A DNA stretch of 64,000 bases from Verrucomicrobiota bacterium (GTDB taxonomy: Bacteria; Verrucomicrobiota; Verrucomicrobiia; Limisphaerales; UBA1319), in contig JAKLFB010000006.1 in assembly GCA_022711435.1 (NCBI GenBank), forward strand, positions 1 to 64,000, written 5' to 3'. The position numbers and the translations under genes were made by a program. Within the stretch, counting starts at the first letter, position 1. Each line of letters begins with the position of its first letter. The notes under the pieces were generated by a model that did not search any database, was not told where the DNA came from, and saw only the letters and a list, made by a program, of their open reading frames with translations. Below, one piece after another: positions 1 through 9,700 of the stretch.

Positions 1-212
1 AGGTAAGTTGTCGTCTCGTGCAGGCGGCAGCCAGCCAGCCTTCGCTTCGACAGCGCGCCAGACAGAGGAAAATCCGGCGCCCCGAGAAATACGCCAAAAG
101 CCTAACCTGCCTTGCGGAATTGCTGCGGTTGCGTCACCGCCCTTGACGGTGTAGTGCATCCGTTCTAGGATCCTGCCAGAAGAGCGGTATCAATTCTGCA
201 GCTTGAGGTTTT

Positions 213-1010
213 ATGCATATTCGAGCATGCCGAGTGGCCGGATCCTGCCGCGGCCGGATGGCGTTCACTCTCATCGAACTCCTCGTCGTCATTGCCATCA
301 TTGCCATCCTGGCCGGAATGCTGTTGCCCGCCCTGGCCAAGGCCAAAGGCAAAGGCCAGCAAACCGTTTGCATCGGCAGCCTCAAGCAGTTGCAGCTCTG
401 CTGGATCATGTACGCCGGCGACCACCAGGAAAAGCTCGTCCCCAACCAGGAGAACGTCGGCGCCGGATCTCAGTCCTGGATCCTTGGCTACATGCAGGAC
501 AATCATCTGGACTCCACCAACACCACCCTCATCGGCAAAGGCACGCTCTTCAAATACAACACCTCGGTCGGCATTTACCGATGCCCGACTGATCTGGGAC
601 GCTCGATCATCGGCGGAAAGACCTACCGGCGCGTGCGCTCGTACAGCATCAATTGTTACATGAATGGGCAGGACATCGGCCAGCAGTACGGCGGCTACAC
701 CGGATACCGCGTGAACCGCAAGACCAGCGACATCACCAAACCCGGCCCCTCTCGAGCGTTCGTCTTCCTGGGCGAACACCAGGAAAGCATCGATGACGGC
801 CATTTCGGATTTCTTCCCGAAGGCGACAAGTGGATGAACCTGCCGGCCATGTGGCATAACGCCGGATGCAACTTCTCGTTCGCGGACGGCCATGCGGAGA
901 CGTTGAGATGGCGCGATCCTCGGACCCTGGCGATCAACGTCATCAACACCGTCTCCACCGCGAACAACCCGGATCTCAAGAAGCTGCAGGCCATAGTCGC
1001 CACCAAGTGA
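213..1010 (+). CDS. Prepilin-like protein with N-terminal methylation motif
   Basis: A 265-residue protein carrying the type IV pilin/type II secretion prepilin signature. A short basic leader (residues 1-15) precedes MAFTLIELLVVIAIIAILAG, so a prepilin peptidase would cut just before F18 and leave a hydrophobic helix with the conserved E5-type glutamate. The C-terminal half has the H-x9-DG motif (HNAGCNFSFADGHAE) typical of the very numerous pseudopilin-like proteins of Verrucomicrobiota, Lentisphaerota and Planctomycetota. The start at 213 gives a normal charged leader; ATG 258 lies at the processing site and is less likely. No secretion-machinery genes are nearby, so this is probably one of many dispersed paralogues, like the one at 37655-38536. 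Substrate or partner is unknown; cell-envelope location is inferred. Confidence 0.9.
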   Translation: MHIRACRVAGSCRGRMAFTLIELLVVIAIIAILAGMLLPALAKAKGKGQQTVCIGSLKQLQLCWIMYAGDHQEKLVPNQENVGAGSQSWILGYMQDNHLDSTNTTLIGKGTLFKYNTSVGIYRCPTDLGRSIIGGKTYRRVRSYSINCYMNGQDIGQQYGGYTGYRVNRKTSDITKPGPSRAFVFLGEHQESIDDGHFGFLPEGDKWMNLPAMWHNAGCNFSFADGHAETLRWRDPRTLAINVINTVSTANNPDLKKLQAIVATK

Positions 1011-1034
1011 TTCCTTTCTCTTTTGACGGCGGCA

Positions 1035-1058
1035 GGGCGGGATTATAGGCTCCCGCCC
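1035..1058 (+). promoter_or_regulatory. Perfect 8-bp stem-loop flush against the DUF4038 start codon
   Basis: GGGCGGGA (1035-1042) and TCCCGCCC (1051-1058) form a perfect inverted repeat around an 8-base loop, and the right arm ends at the base before ATG 1059. There is no Shine-Dalgarno sequence outside the hairpin. Overlapping it is a possible sigma-70-like promoter, TTGACG (1023-1028) and TATAGG (1044-1049) with a 15-base spacer, which would start transcription only a few bases before the ATG. It may be a terminator for the pilin gene, a translation-blocking hairpin, or coincidence in GC-rich DNA. The inverted repeat is certain; the role is not. Confidence 0.4.
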
Positions 1059-2543
1059 ATGAAAACCATCCCGACAAGGCTGGTAGCGGTTCGATGTACG
1101 AATACGAGTATTGCCTTGTTCCGTTGGGCGTGCGCGGCGCCGGCAATCGCATACATCCTGATCCTCAACCAGATCTCGGCGCCTGCAGCCTCTCTTCTCC
1201 GCGTCAGTGATAACCATCGCTACATCGTCGCCGAAGACGGCAAGCCGTTCTTCTACCTGGCGGACACGGCCTGGGAGCTGTTCCATCGGCTCAACCGCGA
1301 GGAGGCAGATCGGTACCTGGAGAACCGGGCGCGCCTGGGATTCACCGTCATCCAAGCTGTCGCCCTGGCTGAGCTGGACGGCCTGGGGGATGCGAACGCC
1401 TACGGGCACCGCCCCCTGATCGAGAGGCGTCCCGACCGCCCCGATGTCAAAGAAGGGCCCGCCAACGATTACTGGGACCATGTGGACTACATCGTGGACC
1501 GCGCCAAATCGCTCGGGCTTTGGATCGGCTTTCTGCCGACCTGGGGCGACAAATGGCACGCAAGACAGGGTGCTCCCCCGCCCGTCTTCACACCCGCCAA
1601 CGCGGAAGCCTACGGGCTATGGCTGGGCAGGCGCTACCGGGACAAACCCATCATCTGGATCCTCGGAGGCGATCGCCCCGTCAGCACCGACGAGGAAAAG
1701 GGAGTCTTGCGGGCCCTGGCCCGCGGCCTCCAGCAGGGCGACCAAGGCCGCCATCTGCTGACCTTCCATCCTCCCGGCGGGCAGGGATCCTCGCAGTGGT
1801 TCCACAGCGATGACTGGCTCGATTTCAACATGCGCCAGAACGGCCACGTGATCGAGTTCACCGGCCGCTACGACCAGACCCGGAAAGACTACGACCGCAC
1901 CCCGATCAAGCCCGTGATCGATGGCGAGCCGGTCTATGAAGATCATCCGATCTCGTTCCGGCCGGGCGAGCTGGGGCATACCACCGCCGCCGATGTGCGC
2001 CGGCCCATCTACTGGGACCTCTTCAGCGGCGCCTGCGGCCACACCTATGGCCATCATTCGGTCTGGCAAATGTGGCAGCCCGGCCGCCGCCCGATCAACG
2101 GCCCGCTCCTCCCCTGGCACGAAGCCATCCACCAGCCCGGCGCCGCCCAGATGCAATATGCCCGGCGGCTGCTCGAGTCGCGCCCCTTCCTGACGAGGAT
2201 CCCGGATGACGCTGTCATCGTGGCGGAAGAAGTGGCGACTTCGATCCCGGGCGCCGGCACGCGCCGGTTCGTGGCCACCCGCGACGAAAAGGGCGCCTAT
2301 GCCATGGTGTACGCCCCCTTGAGCCGCACCTTCCGGGTGCGCCTGGACAAGATCGCCGGCGAACCGGTCCAGGCCTGGTGGTTCAATCCCCGCAATGGAA
2401 CCGCAACGGCCATCGGGTCTTTTCCCAACCGCGGGATCCAGGCGTTCACCCCGCCCACACCCGGCGAGCTTCTCGATTGGGTTCTGGTCCTGGACGACTC
2501 CCGCCAATCGTTCCCGCCGCCCGGAGCGGCTCCGCTGCCTTGA
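1059..2543 (+). CDS. DUF4038 (apiosidase-like) glycoside hydrolase with putative collagen-binding C-terminal domain
   Basis: A 494-residue exported protein. After a hydrophobic N-terminal segment (about residues 15-40, ending near APAAS) comes a DUF4038 TIM-barrel region: [21 protein letters not shown], then [36 protein letters not shown] and [12 protein letters not shown]. The last 90 or so residues resemble the putative collagen-binding domain that commonly follows DUF4038. Family members act on glycosidic bonds such as apiose in plant polysaccharides; the exact substrate here cannot be read from sequence. ATG 1059 was chosen because the 12 upstream codons begin with TTG and include the stem-loop at 1035-1058. 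The gene stands alone between the pilin-like gene and larB. Confidence 0.85.
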   Translation: MKTIPTRLVAVRCTNTSIALFRWACAAPAIAYILILNQISAPAASLLRVSDNHRYIVAEDGKPFFYLADTAWELFHRLNREEADRYLENRARLGFTVIQAVALAELDGLGDANAYGHRPLIERRPDRPDVKEGPANDYWDHVDYIVDRAKSLGLWIGFLPTWGDKWHARQGAPPPVFTPANAEAYGLWLGRRYRDKPIIWILGGDRPVSTDEEKGVLRALARGLQQGDQGRHLLTFHPPGGQGSSQWFHSDDWLDFNMRQNGHVIEFTGRYDQTRKDYDRTPIKPVIDGEPVYEDHPISFRPGELGHTTAADVRRPIYWDLFSGACGHTYGHHSVWQMWQPGRRPINGPLLPWHEAIHQPGAAQMQYARRLLESRPFLTRIPDDAVIVAEEVATSIPGAGTRRFVATRDEKGAYAMVYAPLSRTFRVRLDKIAGEPVQAWWFNPRNGTATAIGSFPNRGIQAFTPPTPGELLDWVLVLDDSRQSFPPPGAAPLP

Positions 2544-2631
2544 TCGGAATGGATCGCTCCGCTGAATATCCGCCCCCCGCATCCAGCTTTTCGGGCGTGA
2601 CCCCCTTGGCGCTTCATGGCAAAGTCCCGGC

Positions 2632-3429
2632 GTGACTGCCGAAGATGCGATCGCGCTTCTCGAGAGATATCGCGCGGGCCGGGCAAGCCGGGAGCAGGTG
2701 CTGCAAGCGCTCCAGGCGGCCCCCGTGGCCGACCTCGGATTCGCCCGAGTCGATCTGCATCGCGGGTTGCGCCAGGGATTTCCCGAAGTGATTTACGGAG
2801 CGGGCAAGAGCCCCCGGCAGGTCGTCGAGATCGCCGCGCACATCCTCGATCGGGAGGATTGCCTGCTGGTGACCCGGGCCGGGCTGGACCACGCCCGCGC
2901 CCTGCGGCGCCGGCTGCCAAAAGCAATCTATCACCCGATGGCGCGATGCATCACATATGAGCGCCGCCCGCGGGCCCGGCGCCCGGGCCGCATCGCGGTC
3001 CTGTGCGCCGGCACCAGCGACCTGCCCGTCGCCGAGGAGGCGGCGGTCACCGCCGAAATCATGGGCAACAATGTGGACCGGCTGTTCGACGTGGGCGTTG
3101 CCGGTCTGCACCGGCTTCTGGGCAAGCTCGAATCGATCCAGCAAGCCAATGTGCTGGTGGTCGTGGCGGGCATGGAGGGCGCCCTTCCGAGCGTGGTCGC
3201 CGGCCTGGTCGCGCGGCCGGTAATCGCGGTCCCCACCAGCATCGGCTACGGGGCCAGCTTCGGCGGCATCGCCGCTCTGCTGGGCATGCTCAACAGCTGC
3301 GGCAGCGGCGTCACCGTCGTCAACATCGACAATGGATTCGGCGCCGGCTACGCCGCCAGCCAGATCAACGCCCTCGCCGCCCAGCCCCCGTCCGCCCCCG
3401 CGCATCCCTCCCCAACGTCCAAACGATGA
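2632..3429 (+). CDS. larB: Nickel-pincer cofactor biosynthesis protein LarB
   Basis: A 265-residue LarB. In the known pathway LarB carboxylates and hydrolyses nicotinic acid adenine dinucleotide to give P2CMN, the first step of nickel-pincer nucleotide synthesis. The N-terminal part contains the LarB-typical run [20 protein letters not shown] followed by VIYGAGKSP. The C-terminal half (about 120-250) is the PurE-like fold: [48 protein letters not shown] and the end motif [12 protein letters not shown]. The start is GTG at 2632. The stop overlaps the larC start by 4 bases (ATGA), so the two are almost certainly cotranslated. No larE, larA or larR lies in the window. Confidence 0.93.
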   Translation: MTAEDAIALLERYRAGRASREQVLQALQAAPVADLGFARVDLHRGLRQGFPEVIYGAGKSPRQVVEIAAHILDREDCLLVTRAGLDHARALRRRLPKAIYHPMARCITYERRPRARRPGRIAVLCAGTSDLPVAEEAAVTAEIMGNNVDRLFDVGVAGLHRLLGKLESIQQANVLVVVAGMEGALPSVVAGLVARPVIAVPTSIGYGASFGGIAALLGMLNSCGSGVTVVNIDNGFGAGYAASQINALAAQPPSAPAHPSPTSKR

Positions 3430-4700
3430 ACACCATCTACCTCGACATCTTCAGCGGGATCAGCGGCGACATGTTTCTGGGCGCGATGCTCGATCTGGGC
3501 GTGGATTTCTCCGCCCTGGAACAGAGCCTGGCCGCCTTGGACCTCGAGGGCTACCACGTGCACGCCGGCCGGGCTCGGCGCGGCTCGATCGAGGGGGTCA
3601 AGTTCGATGTCCATCTCGCCGCCGCTGCGCCGGGCCACCCGGACAGCCACCCTTCCGCCACCGCCCCTCCCCCCTCGCATCACCACCGCCACCACGGACA
3701 TCCCCACGCGCACCCCCATCGCACCTTCGCCAGCATCCGGTCGTTGATCGAAGCCAGCCCCCTTCCGGACTGGGTCAAGAGCCGGTCCGTGGCCGTGTTC
3801 GGCCGGATCGCCGAGGCCGAAGGCCGCATCCACGGCCAGCCGGCCGAACAGGTCGCCTTCCACGAGGTGGGAGCGGTGGATTCGGTGGTCGACATTGTCG
3901 GGGCTTGCGTGGCACTGGATCTGCTGGGCCGCCCCCGGCTGCTCTCCGGCCCGGTAATCGATGGAACCGGCTGGATCCAATCCGCCCATGGCCCCCTGCC
4001 CCTGCCGGCGCCGGCGACCCTGGCCATCCTCGGGGCGCGCGGCGCGGCCATCACCCAGTGCGATGAGCCGGCCGAGCTTGTGACACCCACCGGCGCCGCC
4101 CTCCTCGCCGAGTTCGCCGAGAGCTTCGGGCCGATGCGCAACCTGGCCGCCTCGCGGATCGGCTATGGCCTGGGCAGCCGAGAGAACCGGACTCGCCCCA
4201 ACGTGCTGCGGGCTGTGCTGAGCGAGACCACGGCCACGGCCCACGATTGGGAGACCGACACGGTGGCGGTGTGTGAAGCCAACGTCGATGATCTGACCGG
4301 CGAACTGCTCGGGCATTTCATCGAGGTGGCGTTGGCCGCGGGGGCGCTCGAGGTCGCCCACACCCCCGTCACGATGAAGAAAAGCCGGCCTGGGATTTTG
4401 TTAACCCTGCTTTGCCCCGCCGCCGAGGCCGAGAAATTCCTCGAGCTGATCCTCCGCGAGACCGGCTCCCTGGGGGTCCGATATTACCAGGCGGAGCGCC
4501 GCAAGCTCCGCCGCCAGTTCGGCGCGATCGATACCCCCTACGGAACGGTCCGCGTCAAGTCCGGCCTGCTCGATGGCCAGGTCATCGTGACCAAGCCGGA
4601 ATATGATTCCTGCCGCCAGGTGTCACAGCAGGCGGGCGTCCCGCTGCGCGATGTGGACGCCGCCGCGCGCCGAATCCCGCCGGGGCCGGTGCCAGGGTAA
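3426..4700 (+). CDS. larC: Nickel insertion protein LarC, single uninterrupted reading frame
   Basis: A 424-residue LarC (formerly DUF111), the CTP-dependent cyclometallase that inserts nickel into the pincer nucleotide. It opens with the hallmark [19 protein letters not shown], has [15 protein letters not shown] and [10 protein letters not shown] in the middle, and ends with the second domain ([36 protein letters not shown]). Residues 71-98 are a histidine-rich linker with about ten His residues, a likely nickel-handling segment. In lactobacilli larC1 and larC2 are joined by a programmed frameshift; here the two halves are one continuous frame. The ATG at 3426 is translationally coupled to larB. 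Cytoplasmic. Its lactate racemase or other LarA-type client is not in the window. Confidence 0.93.
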   Translation: MNTIYLDIFSGISGDMFLGAMLDLGVDFSALEQSLAALDLEGYHVHAGRARRGSIEGVKFDVHLAAAAPGHPDSHPSATAPPPSHHHRHHGHPHAHPHRTFASIRSLIEASPLPDWVKSRSVAVFGRIAEAEGRIHGQPAEQVAFHEVGAVDSVVDIVGACVALDLLGRPRLLSGPVIDGTGWIQSAHGPLPLPAPATLAILGARGAAITQCDEPAELVTPTGAALLAEFAESFGPMRNLAASRIGYGLGSRENRTRPNVLRAVLSETTATAHDWETDTVAVCEANVDDLTGELLGHFIEVALAAGALEVAHTPVTMKKSRPGILLTLLCPAAEAEKFLELILRETGSLGVRYYQAERRKLRRQFGAIDTPYGTVRVKSGLLDGQVIVTKPEYDSCRQVSQQAGVPLRDVDAAARRIPPGPVPG

Positions 4701-4725
4701 AAGGAGACGAGCCTCTGGTCTTGGC

Positions 4726-4755
4726 GGGCCTGTGCGGTCCGTGTTCCGCAGGCCC
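4726..4755. terminator. Hairpin between convergent larC and NIPSNAP genes (terminator candidate)
   Basis: GGGCCTGTGCGG (4726-4737) can pair with CCGCAGGCCC (4746-4755), leaving a 2-base bulge and an 8-base loop. It sits in the 116-base gap between the ends of two convergent genes, where a bidirectional terminator is expected. No run of T follows on either strand, so intrinsic termination is not proven. Confidence 0.4.
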
Positions 4756-4816
4756 AGCACCTCATGCTTCGCCGCCAAAATCTGTAATGTCGGCCTCGCG
4801 GCTTTCCACGATCCGA

Positions 4817-5611
4817 TCATTTCATCGGCGAGTAATCGGCGGGTTTCAGGAACACCGATTTCACGCCGTTGGGAACCGTCAACGCCCCGCCTGCCTGTTC
4901 TTCGGATGCCTTGCGCGCCGCCACCCACTCGGGATCCGTGCGGAACCGACTGAACGATTCCGCAGCGGCTTCGCGGCTGGCATGAGCCAGCAGGTAGATC
5001 AATGTGTCATCGGCTCCCGGTTCGCCCGAGGCCGGCGTCCAGTAACCCACGTTGGCCATCCCATGCTTCTCGAACAGCTTCAGCGTGTGATCTCGAAACC
5101 GGGCCTGAAGGCGTCCAAGGTTGCCTTTCGACGCCGAATAGGTCCGCAGCTCGAACACGCGCTCCGGCTGAGCCGCCACGGGACGGATGGCTGGCGAAAA
5201 GTCCGTCGCCTGAAGAATGCGCGATTCGACCTTGGCAACCAGACGCCCGCTGACCTCGGATGCCTTGAACGCGGCCTGCCATTCCGTATCCTGCATGAAC
5301 GATTTCCACTTCTGCTCCCGGTCCTCCCGGCTCGAGAACGCCAGGATGTAGATCAGCGTTTCCTGCGCACCATCGGCGGCGTCCGTGGGAATCCAGTAGC
5401 CGACGCTGGCCATGCCGTGCCTGGCGAAAAGCCGGCAGGCGTGATCCCGAAAGCGGGCCTGCATCGCCTCGAATTTGCCGGGCGCGGCGTGATACGTTCG
5501 CATTTCATAGCACCGCGTGTCCCTCGAGGATTCGGCGCCAGCGGCGCGGGCCGGGGCTGGCGTAAGGTTCAAGGCAAGAGCGCCTGCGATCGCAATCCAG
5601 TGAGCATTCAT
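4817..5611 (-). CDS. Exported NIPSNAP family protein with two NIPSNAP domains
   Basis: A 264-residue protein with a signal peptide (about residues 1-24, cut near ARA-AG) and two tandem NIPSNAP ferredoxin-like domains. The first runs from YEMRTYHAAPGKFEAMQARF to about residue 130, the second from FELRTYSASKGNLGRLQARF to about 250. Both contain the matching segment RHGMASVGYW/KHGMANVGYW and the ILAFSSRE/LLAHASRE strand, which points to internal duplication. NIPSNAP proteins are dimeric alpha/beta barrels with poorly defined activity; exported two-domain forms are frequent in Verrucomicrobiota and Planctomycetota. It follows folB by 66 bases on the same strand and may be read from the same transcript. 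No catalytic role is claimed. Confidence 0.88.
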   Translation of the reverse strand: MNAHWIAIAGALALNLTPAPARAAGAESSRDTRCYEMRTYHAAPGKFEAMQARFRDHACRLFARHGMASVGYWIPTDAADGAQETLIYILAFSSREDREQKWKSFMQDTEWQAAFKASEVSGRLVAKVESRILQATDFSPAIRPVAAQPERVFELRTYSASKGNLGRLQARFRDHTLKLFEKHGMANVGYWTPASGEPGADDTLIYLLAHASREAAAESFSRFRTDPEWVAARKASEEQAGGALTVPNGVKSVFLKPADYSPMK

Positions 5612-5677
5612 AGGTTCGGTGTTCGTTCGTCGCGGCAGTCAACCACAAACAGATCCGTTGTTAAAGAAAAAGCGGCA

Positions 5678-6031
5678 TCACCGGCTGCGCCGGCGCTCGA
5701 CCATCACGGACACATAGCGGGTCTCCGGCAGGATGAATTTCTTGACCTCGACCGTGACAGCCTCGGCGCCGAACTCGCTCAGGATGATCTCGGCGATGTC
5801 GGCCGCCACTTTCTCAATGAGGCGCCATTGCTGGGTCTCGCCCAGCGCGGCCACCCGTTTCGACACCGCGTCGTAATCGATCGTGTCCCGCAGATCATCG
5901 AACTGCCCGGCGCGGGACAGGTCATGCGACATGGCAATCGTGATCAGGAGCTTCTGGGATCGAGCGCGCTCCTCGTCGGCGACCCCGACTCGATACCAGA
6001 CCGCCAGGTCCTGGAGAAGGATTCGATCCAT
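5678..6031 (-). CDS. folB: Dihydroneopterin aldolase
   Basis: A 117-residue FolB, the standard length for the family. It converts 7,8-dihydroneopterin to 6-hydroxymethyl-7,8-dihydropterin in folate synthesis. Visible family features are the opening MDRILLQDLAVWYRVGV, the TIDYDAVSKRV segment, the LIEKVAADIAEIIL helix that carries the pterin-binding glutamate, and the terminal strand VTVEVKKFILPETRYVSV (normally VxVxKPxA; here K-F-I-L-P). It starts 5 bases after the stop of the HAD-like gene at 6037-6705, so the two are probably one transcript. No other folate genes are in the window. Confidence 0.85.
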   Translation of the reverse strand: MDRILLQDLAVWYRVGVADEERARSQKLLITIAMSHDLSRAGQFDDLRDTIDYDAVSKRVAALGETQQWRLIEKVAADIAEIILSEFGAEAVTVEVKKFILPETRYVSVMVERRRSR

Positions 6032-6036
6032 GCGTT

Positions 6037-6705
6037 TCAGGGGGGCGGCGGCATCTGCGAGGCGTCGGCCAGCCAGTTCTGGTCGTCCCGTTCGAGGAAG
6101 GACTGCAGCTCGCCCAGGTGCTGGACAATGAGGTCAGGCCCGCTGAGGCGCAGCTGATCGAGCCGGTTGTAGCCGGTCAGGACGGCGCAGGCGCGCACGC
6201 CTCCCTCGTGGGCCGCCTCGATGTCATGCTGCATATCGCCGATGAAGAGAGTCTCCTCCGGCGAAAGCCGATGCCGAGACAGCACCTCATGAATCTCGCG
6301 CCGCTTGTCCATGACCCCCAGGTAGGCCGCCTCGAAAAACCCGGCGAAGCCCGCCTGGCGCGCCTGGCGCTCGAAGTGATCCCGCCGAACGGTGCTGAGC
6401 ACGAACATCCGCAGCCCTCGCTGCCGGGCGAACGCCAGGAACGACCCGGCATGCGGCAGCGCCTCGACCGGTTCCTGATCCTGCTCGAACCGCGTGTGAA
6501 ACCAGGCCTCGAGCTGAGGCAGGGGCACGTGCGCCACAAACCGCTCATAGAACTCCCGGAACGGCAGGGCGAACTCGGCGCGAAATTCATCGAGCGTGAG
6601 CTCGGGCACGCCGGCGTTTCGAAACACGTGATTGGTGGTTCGCCAAACCGCCGGCAGGTCATCCACCAGCGTGCCGGACCAGTCGAAGATCAGGTTGCGG
6701 ATCAT
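6037..6705 (-). CDS. HAD-superfamily hydrolase-like protein with DWSGT motif
   Basis: A 222-residue protein of the phosphoglycolate phosphatase-like HAD subfamily I. Motif I is IFDWSGTLVDD (D8), motif II is the VLSTVRR region (S at about 126), motif III includes the lysine-containing DKRREIH, and motif IV is FIGDMQHDIEAA. The residue two after the nucleophile, Asp in ordinary HAD phosphatases, is Ser here, so simple phosphatase activity should not be assumed. A cap domain (about residues 20-85) with aromatic residues lies between motifs I and II. It is 57 bases downstream of the giant gene and 5 bases upstream of folB on the same strand. Confidence 0.8.
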   Translation of the reverse strand: MIRNLIFDWSGTLVDDLPAVWRTTNHVFRNAGVPELTLDEFRAEFALPFREFYERFVAHVPLPQLEAWFHTRFEQDQEPVEALPHAGSFLAFARQRGLRMFVLSTVRRDHFERQARQAGFAGFFEAAYLGVMDKRREIHEVLSRHRLSPEETLFIGDMQHDIEAAHEGGVRACAVLTGYNRLDQLRLSGPDLIVQHLGELQSFLERDDQNWLADASQMPPPP

Positions 6706-6717
6706 GAATGAGCGTAA

Positions 6718-6748
6718 GCCCGGGGGGAGGTTCGAGGTCCGCCCGGGC
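6718..6748 (-). terminator. Hairpin downstream of the giant gene (terminator candidate)
   Basis: GCCCGGG (6718-6724) and CCCGGGC (6742-6748) are complementary and flank a 17-base loop in the 57-base gap between the giant gene's stop and the HAD gene's start, both on the minus strand. It could end the giant transcript or separate the two genes. There is no T tract, and such GC palindromes arise easily in this genome. Confidence 0.3.
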
Positions 6749-6762
6749 AGGAGATCCCCTGT

Positions 6763-9700
6763 TCAAGGCCGCCGGAGCCGATAGAACCGGACGGGATCGT
6801 TGGTATTCATGGCAGGGAGTTCCAGGAATGCGTTGGTGAGCGTGATCGGGCCGGCGGACTGCCAAGGCGCGGGCGTCGCCAGCCGCGTCGCATACTCGAG
6901 CTGATAGACCTGCCCCGGCACGCCATACAGCAGCAGCGAGGGCGGCTGCGCTGGCGTCCGGTGGATCTCCAGGATCGGCGGATCGGCTTCGAGCTTGCAT
7001 GCGCGATAGAAGAGCATCTTGCCCGGAGTCGACGCCGCGGGCAAGACCTGGACGATATTGGACATCGGCACCCGCCGCCAGGGCGTCCAATTGGCCAGGT
7101 TGGCCGAGAACTGGATCTCGCAGCTGGTTCCGGCCCTGCCATAGACGCGCAGGTCGACAGTCCGATTGGCTCCATGAAGCCCTTCGACCAGCGGTTCCTG
7201 GTCGAGGACCACGAGCCGGCCGGCCTCGAGCGCCAGGTTGGTGACCTGGATGCCGGCCGCCGTCTGAGCCAGCAGCTCTCGCGGCCGCAGCCAGACAAAC
7301 TCGCTCGGGACACCCGCGATCGGCATGAACCGCAACTGGGCAACTGGCAAGCCCGTGGTGAACGTCCTGCCCGCAAGAGCCTGCAGGCTGAACCGAGGCG
7401 ATGGCGTGTTGCCGCCCTGCGTCGCCGCTGTCGCCTGGGCAGGGACCAGCGACTGCAGCGCAACCTGGGTGAACCGGCTGGCCGGCAGGTCCAAACGGAA
7501 CGTCAGGTTGGTCAGCTGTGCGCTCGTGGTCAGATAGACCGGGACCGTTGCCCACTGGCCCGTATAGGTGATGTTGGTGCCGAGCCGCAACGTGAGGTAA
7601 TCGCCCACGAACACTGTGAAGGTCGTCTGGCCCCACAGGGCCGGCTGCCCGTCATCGGTGGCAATGACGGTGATCGGATTGGCGCTCGGCGCCTGCTCCA
7701 CCGTGGGCGTCCAGGTGAACACCCCGCTGGCGGTGTCAATCGCCGCGTTGGCGGGAGCGCCGGCCCCCAGGCTGAACCGCAGGGTGTTCGCCGGCACATC
7801 CGGATCCGAGGCTGTGTTGGTGACCACCAGGGTGAGGTTGGGCCCGGTGAACTGGTTGTCCACCGGCGTCACAACGGGCGCCCGGTTCACTTCGCGGACC
7901 ACCACCACGAATGTTCCCGTGTCGGATGCGCTGGGCGATCCGTCGTCCTCGATCCGCACGGTGAAGAAGTTGGTGCTGGGCCCCTGGGTCTCGTCGGGGG
8001 TCCATCGGACCACGCCGGTGGCCGGATCGATCGTGGCCCCTTGCGGGGCATTGAGGAGGCTGAAGGTCATCCGCTGGGCCGGGACATCGAGGTCCTCGGC
8101 CCGGTTGGTCGCGACCAGCGCCGTCATCTCGTTGATCGTTCGATCGGACGGGACGCTCAGGATGGGAGCGCGGTTGACCTTCTCGACCACGACGGTGAAC
8201 CAGTTGGTTGCGCTGAGCGGCGGCTGGCCGTCATCGGTCGCCTGGACCGCGATCGCGTTGGTGCTGGGCGCCTGATCGAGCGCAGGCTTCCACGTGAACA
8301 CCGCGGTTTGGGGATCGAGCGTGGCGCCGCTGGGCGGCTGGGCAGCCCAGGCATACGTCAGCCGGTTGGCCGGCAGATCCCCATCGGTCGCTTGGAGCGT
8401 CAGGACCAGCGTGTCGCCCCAGTTGATCTTCTGCGTTCCCATCGGGACAAACTCGGGCGCCCGGTTGGACTCGCGAACGATCACCCGGAATGTCCGGGTG
8501 TCGGTCTTTTGCGGGAACCCGTTGTCGATCACCGTCACCGTGATCGAGTTAGTGGAGCCGCCATGGGCCTCGCCCGTGTTCCAGGCGATCTGACCCGTGG
8601 TGGGATGGATGATGGCGCCGGACGGCGCATCGAGCCCGAGGCGGTAGCTGAGCACGTTGGCGGGCAGATCCGCGTCCGCGGCGGCCGCATCGACCTGGAG
8701 CACATCGCCCTCGGTCAGCTCGATATCCGGGAGCGCCGGCAAGACCGGTGCTGTGTTCTCGAGCGACACCTGGGTCTGGGCATCCGGCTGGATCGGGGCG
8801 GTTTCCCGCTGGTTATCGGTGTCGGTGGCCACACTGTAGAACGCATACTGCGACCCGAGCTGGCCCTCGTAGAGCGCGCTGGTCAGACGCGACCGCTGCA
8901 GCCACGGCACAAAGGGACCGTCGTTGGCCGACACATAGATGTCGTAGTAGGCAATCTCCTTGTTGCCGGCCGCCTGCCCGCCCCACCGGACGGCGAACTG
9001 TGCGGCGCTGGCGGCAGGCAGAGGCATCACCAGGCTCTGCGGCGCCCCTGCGCCCGGCTGATCGAGCGGCGCGTAGGTCAGGGTGTATCGCTGGGTGCTG
9101 GCATGATCCAGAATGTGGAGCACCTTCTCCTTCACGGGGCGCTGGCCGGGACGGACAAAGGTGTAGTCGGTGATCCATGCATTGGTCGGCACCGGAATCT
9201 CGATCCCGTCGGACCGTGCGACCCGGACCAGCTTGAACTGGCCGTTGGCGGGATCCGGAATCCGGAGGTAAGCCCATCCTGCGGGCAATGGCGCAGTCAG
9301 TTGAACGGCCAGGTCGCCGGCCGTGGGCGGCGCATCGACCGTGCCTTCGGTCACGGCAGCCACCAGGTTGGTCGTGCCATCGCTCAGGTAGATCACGTCC
9401 GGCAGGTATTGCGAATCCTGGATGTCATTCACCAGGAAGTCAGGCCTGCCGTCCGCCCAGGGCGCCGGCGCTTCCACCAGGCGGATCATCTCGTGGATCT
9501 CGACGCTGTCGATCAGCGAGGTCGCCCGGCCCCCCAGGCTGTCCTCGTGCTCGAACGTCGCCTTGTAGTCGACGAAGAATCCCAGCAGGGACGCCTTGAG
9601 CAGCCAGCGCGCGATCTTGATGTCGCCGCCGTTCAGATCGCCAAACACCGCGGTCAGGGTTGGCACCATGCTCTGGCCTGCCACCTCGGTCGCGATGATG

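Noticed and set aside
4360..4420. Programmed frameshift in larC as in lactobacilli
   Set aside because: The reading frame is continuous across the expected junction, so no frameshift is needed.
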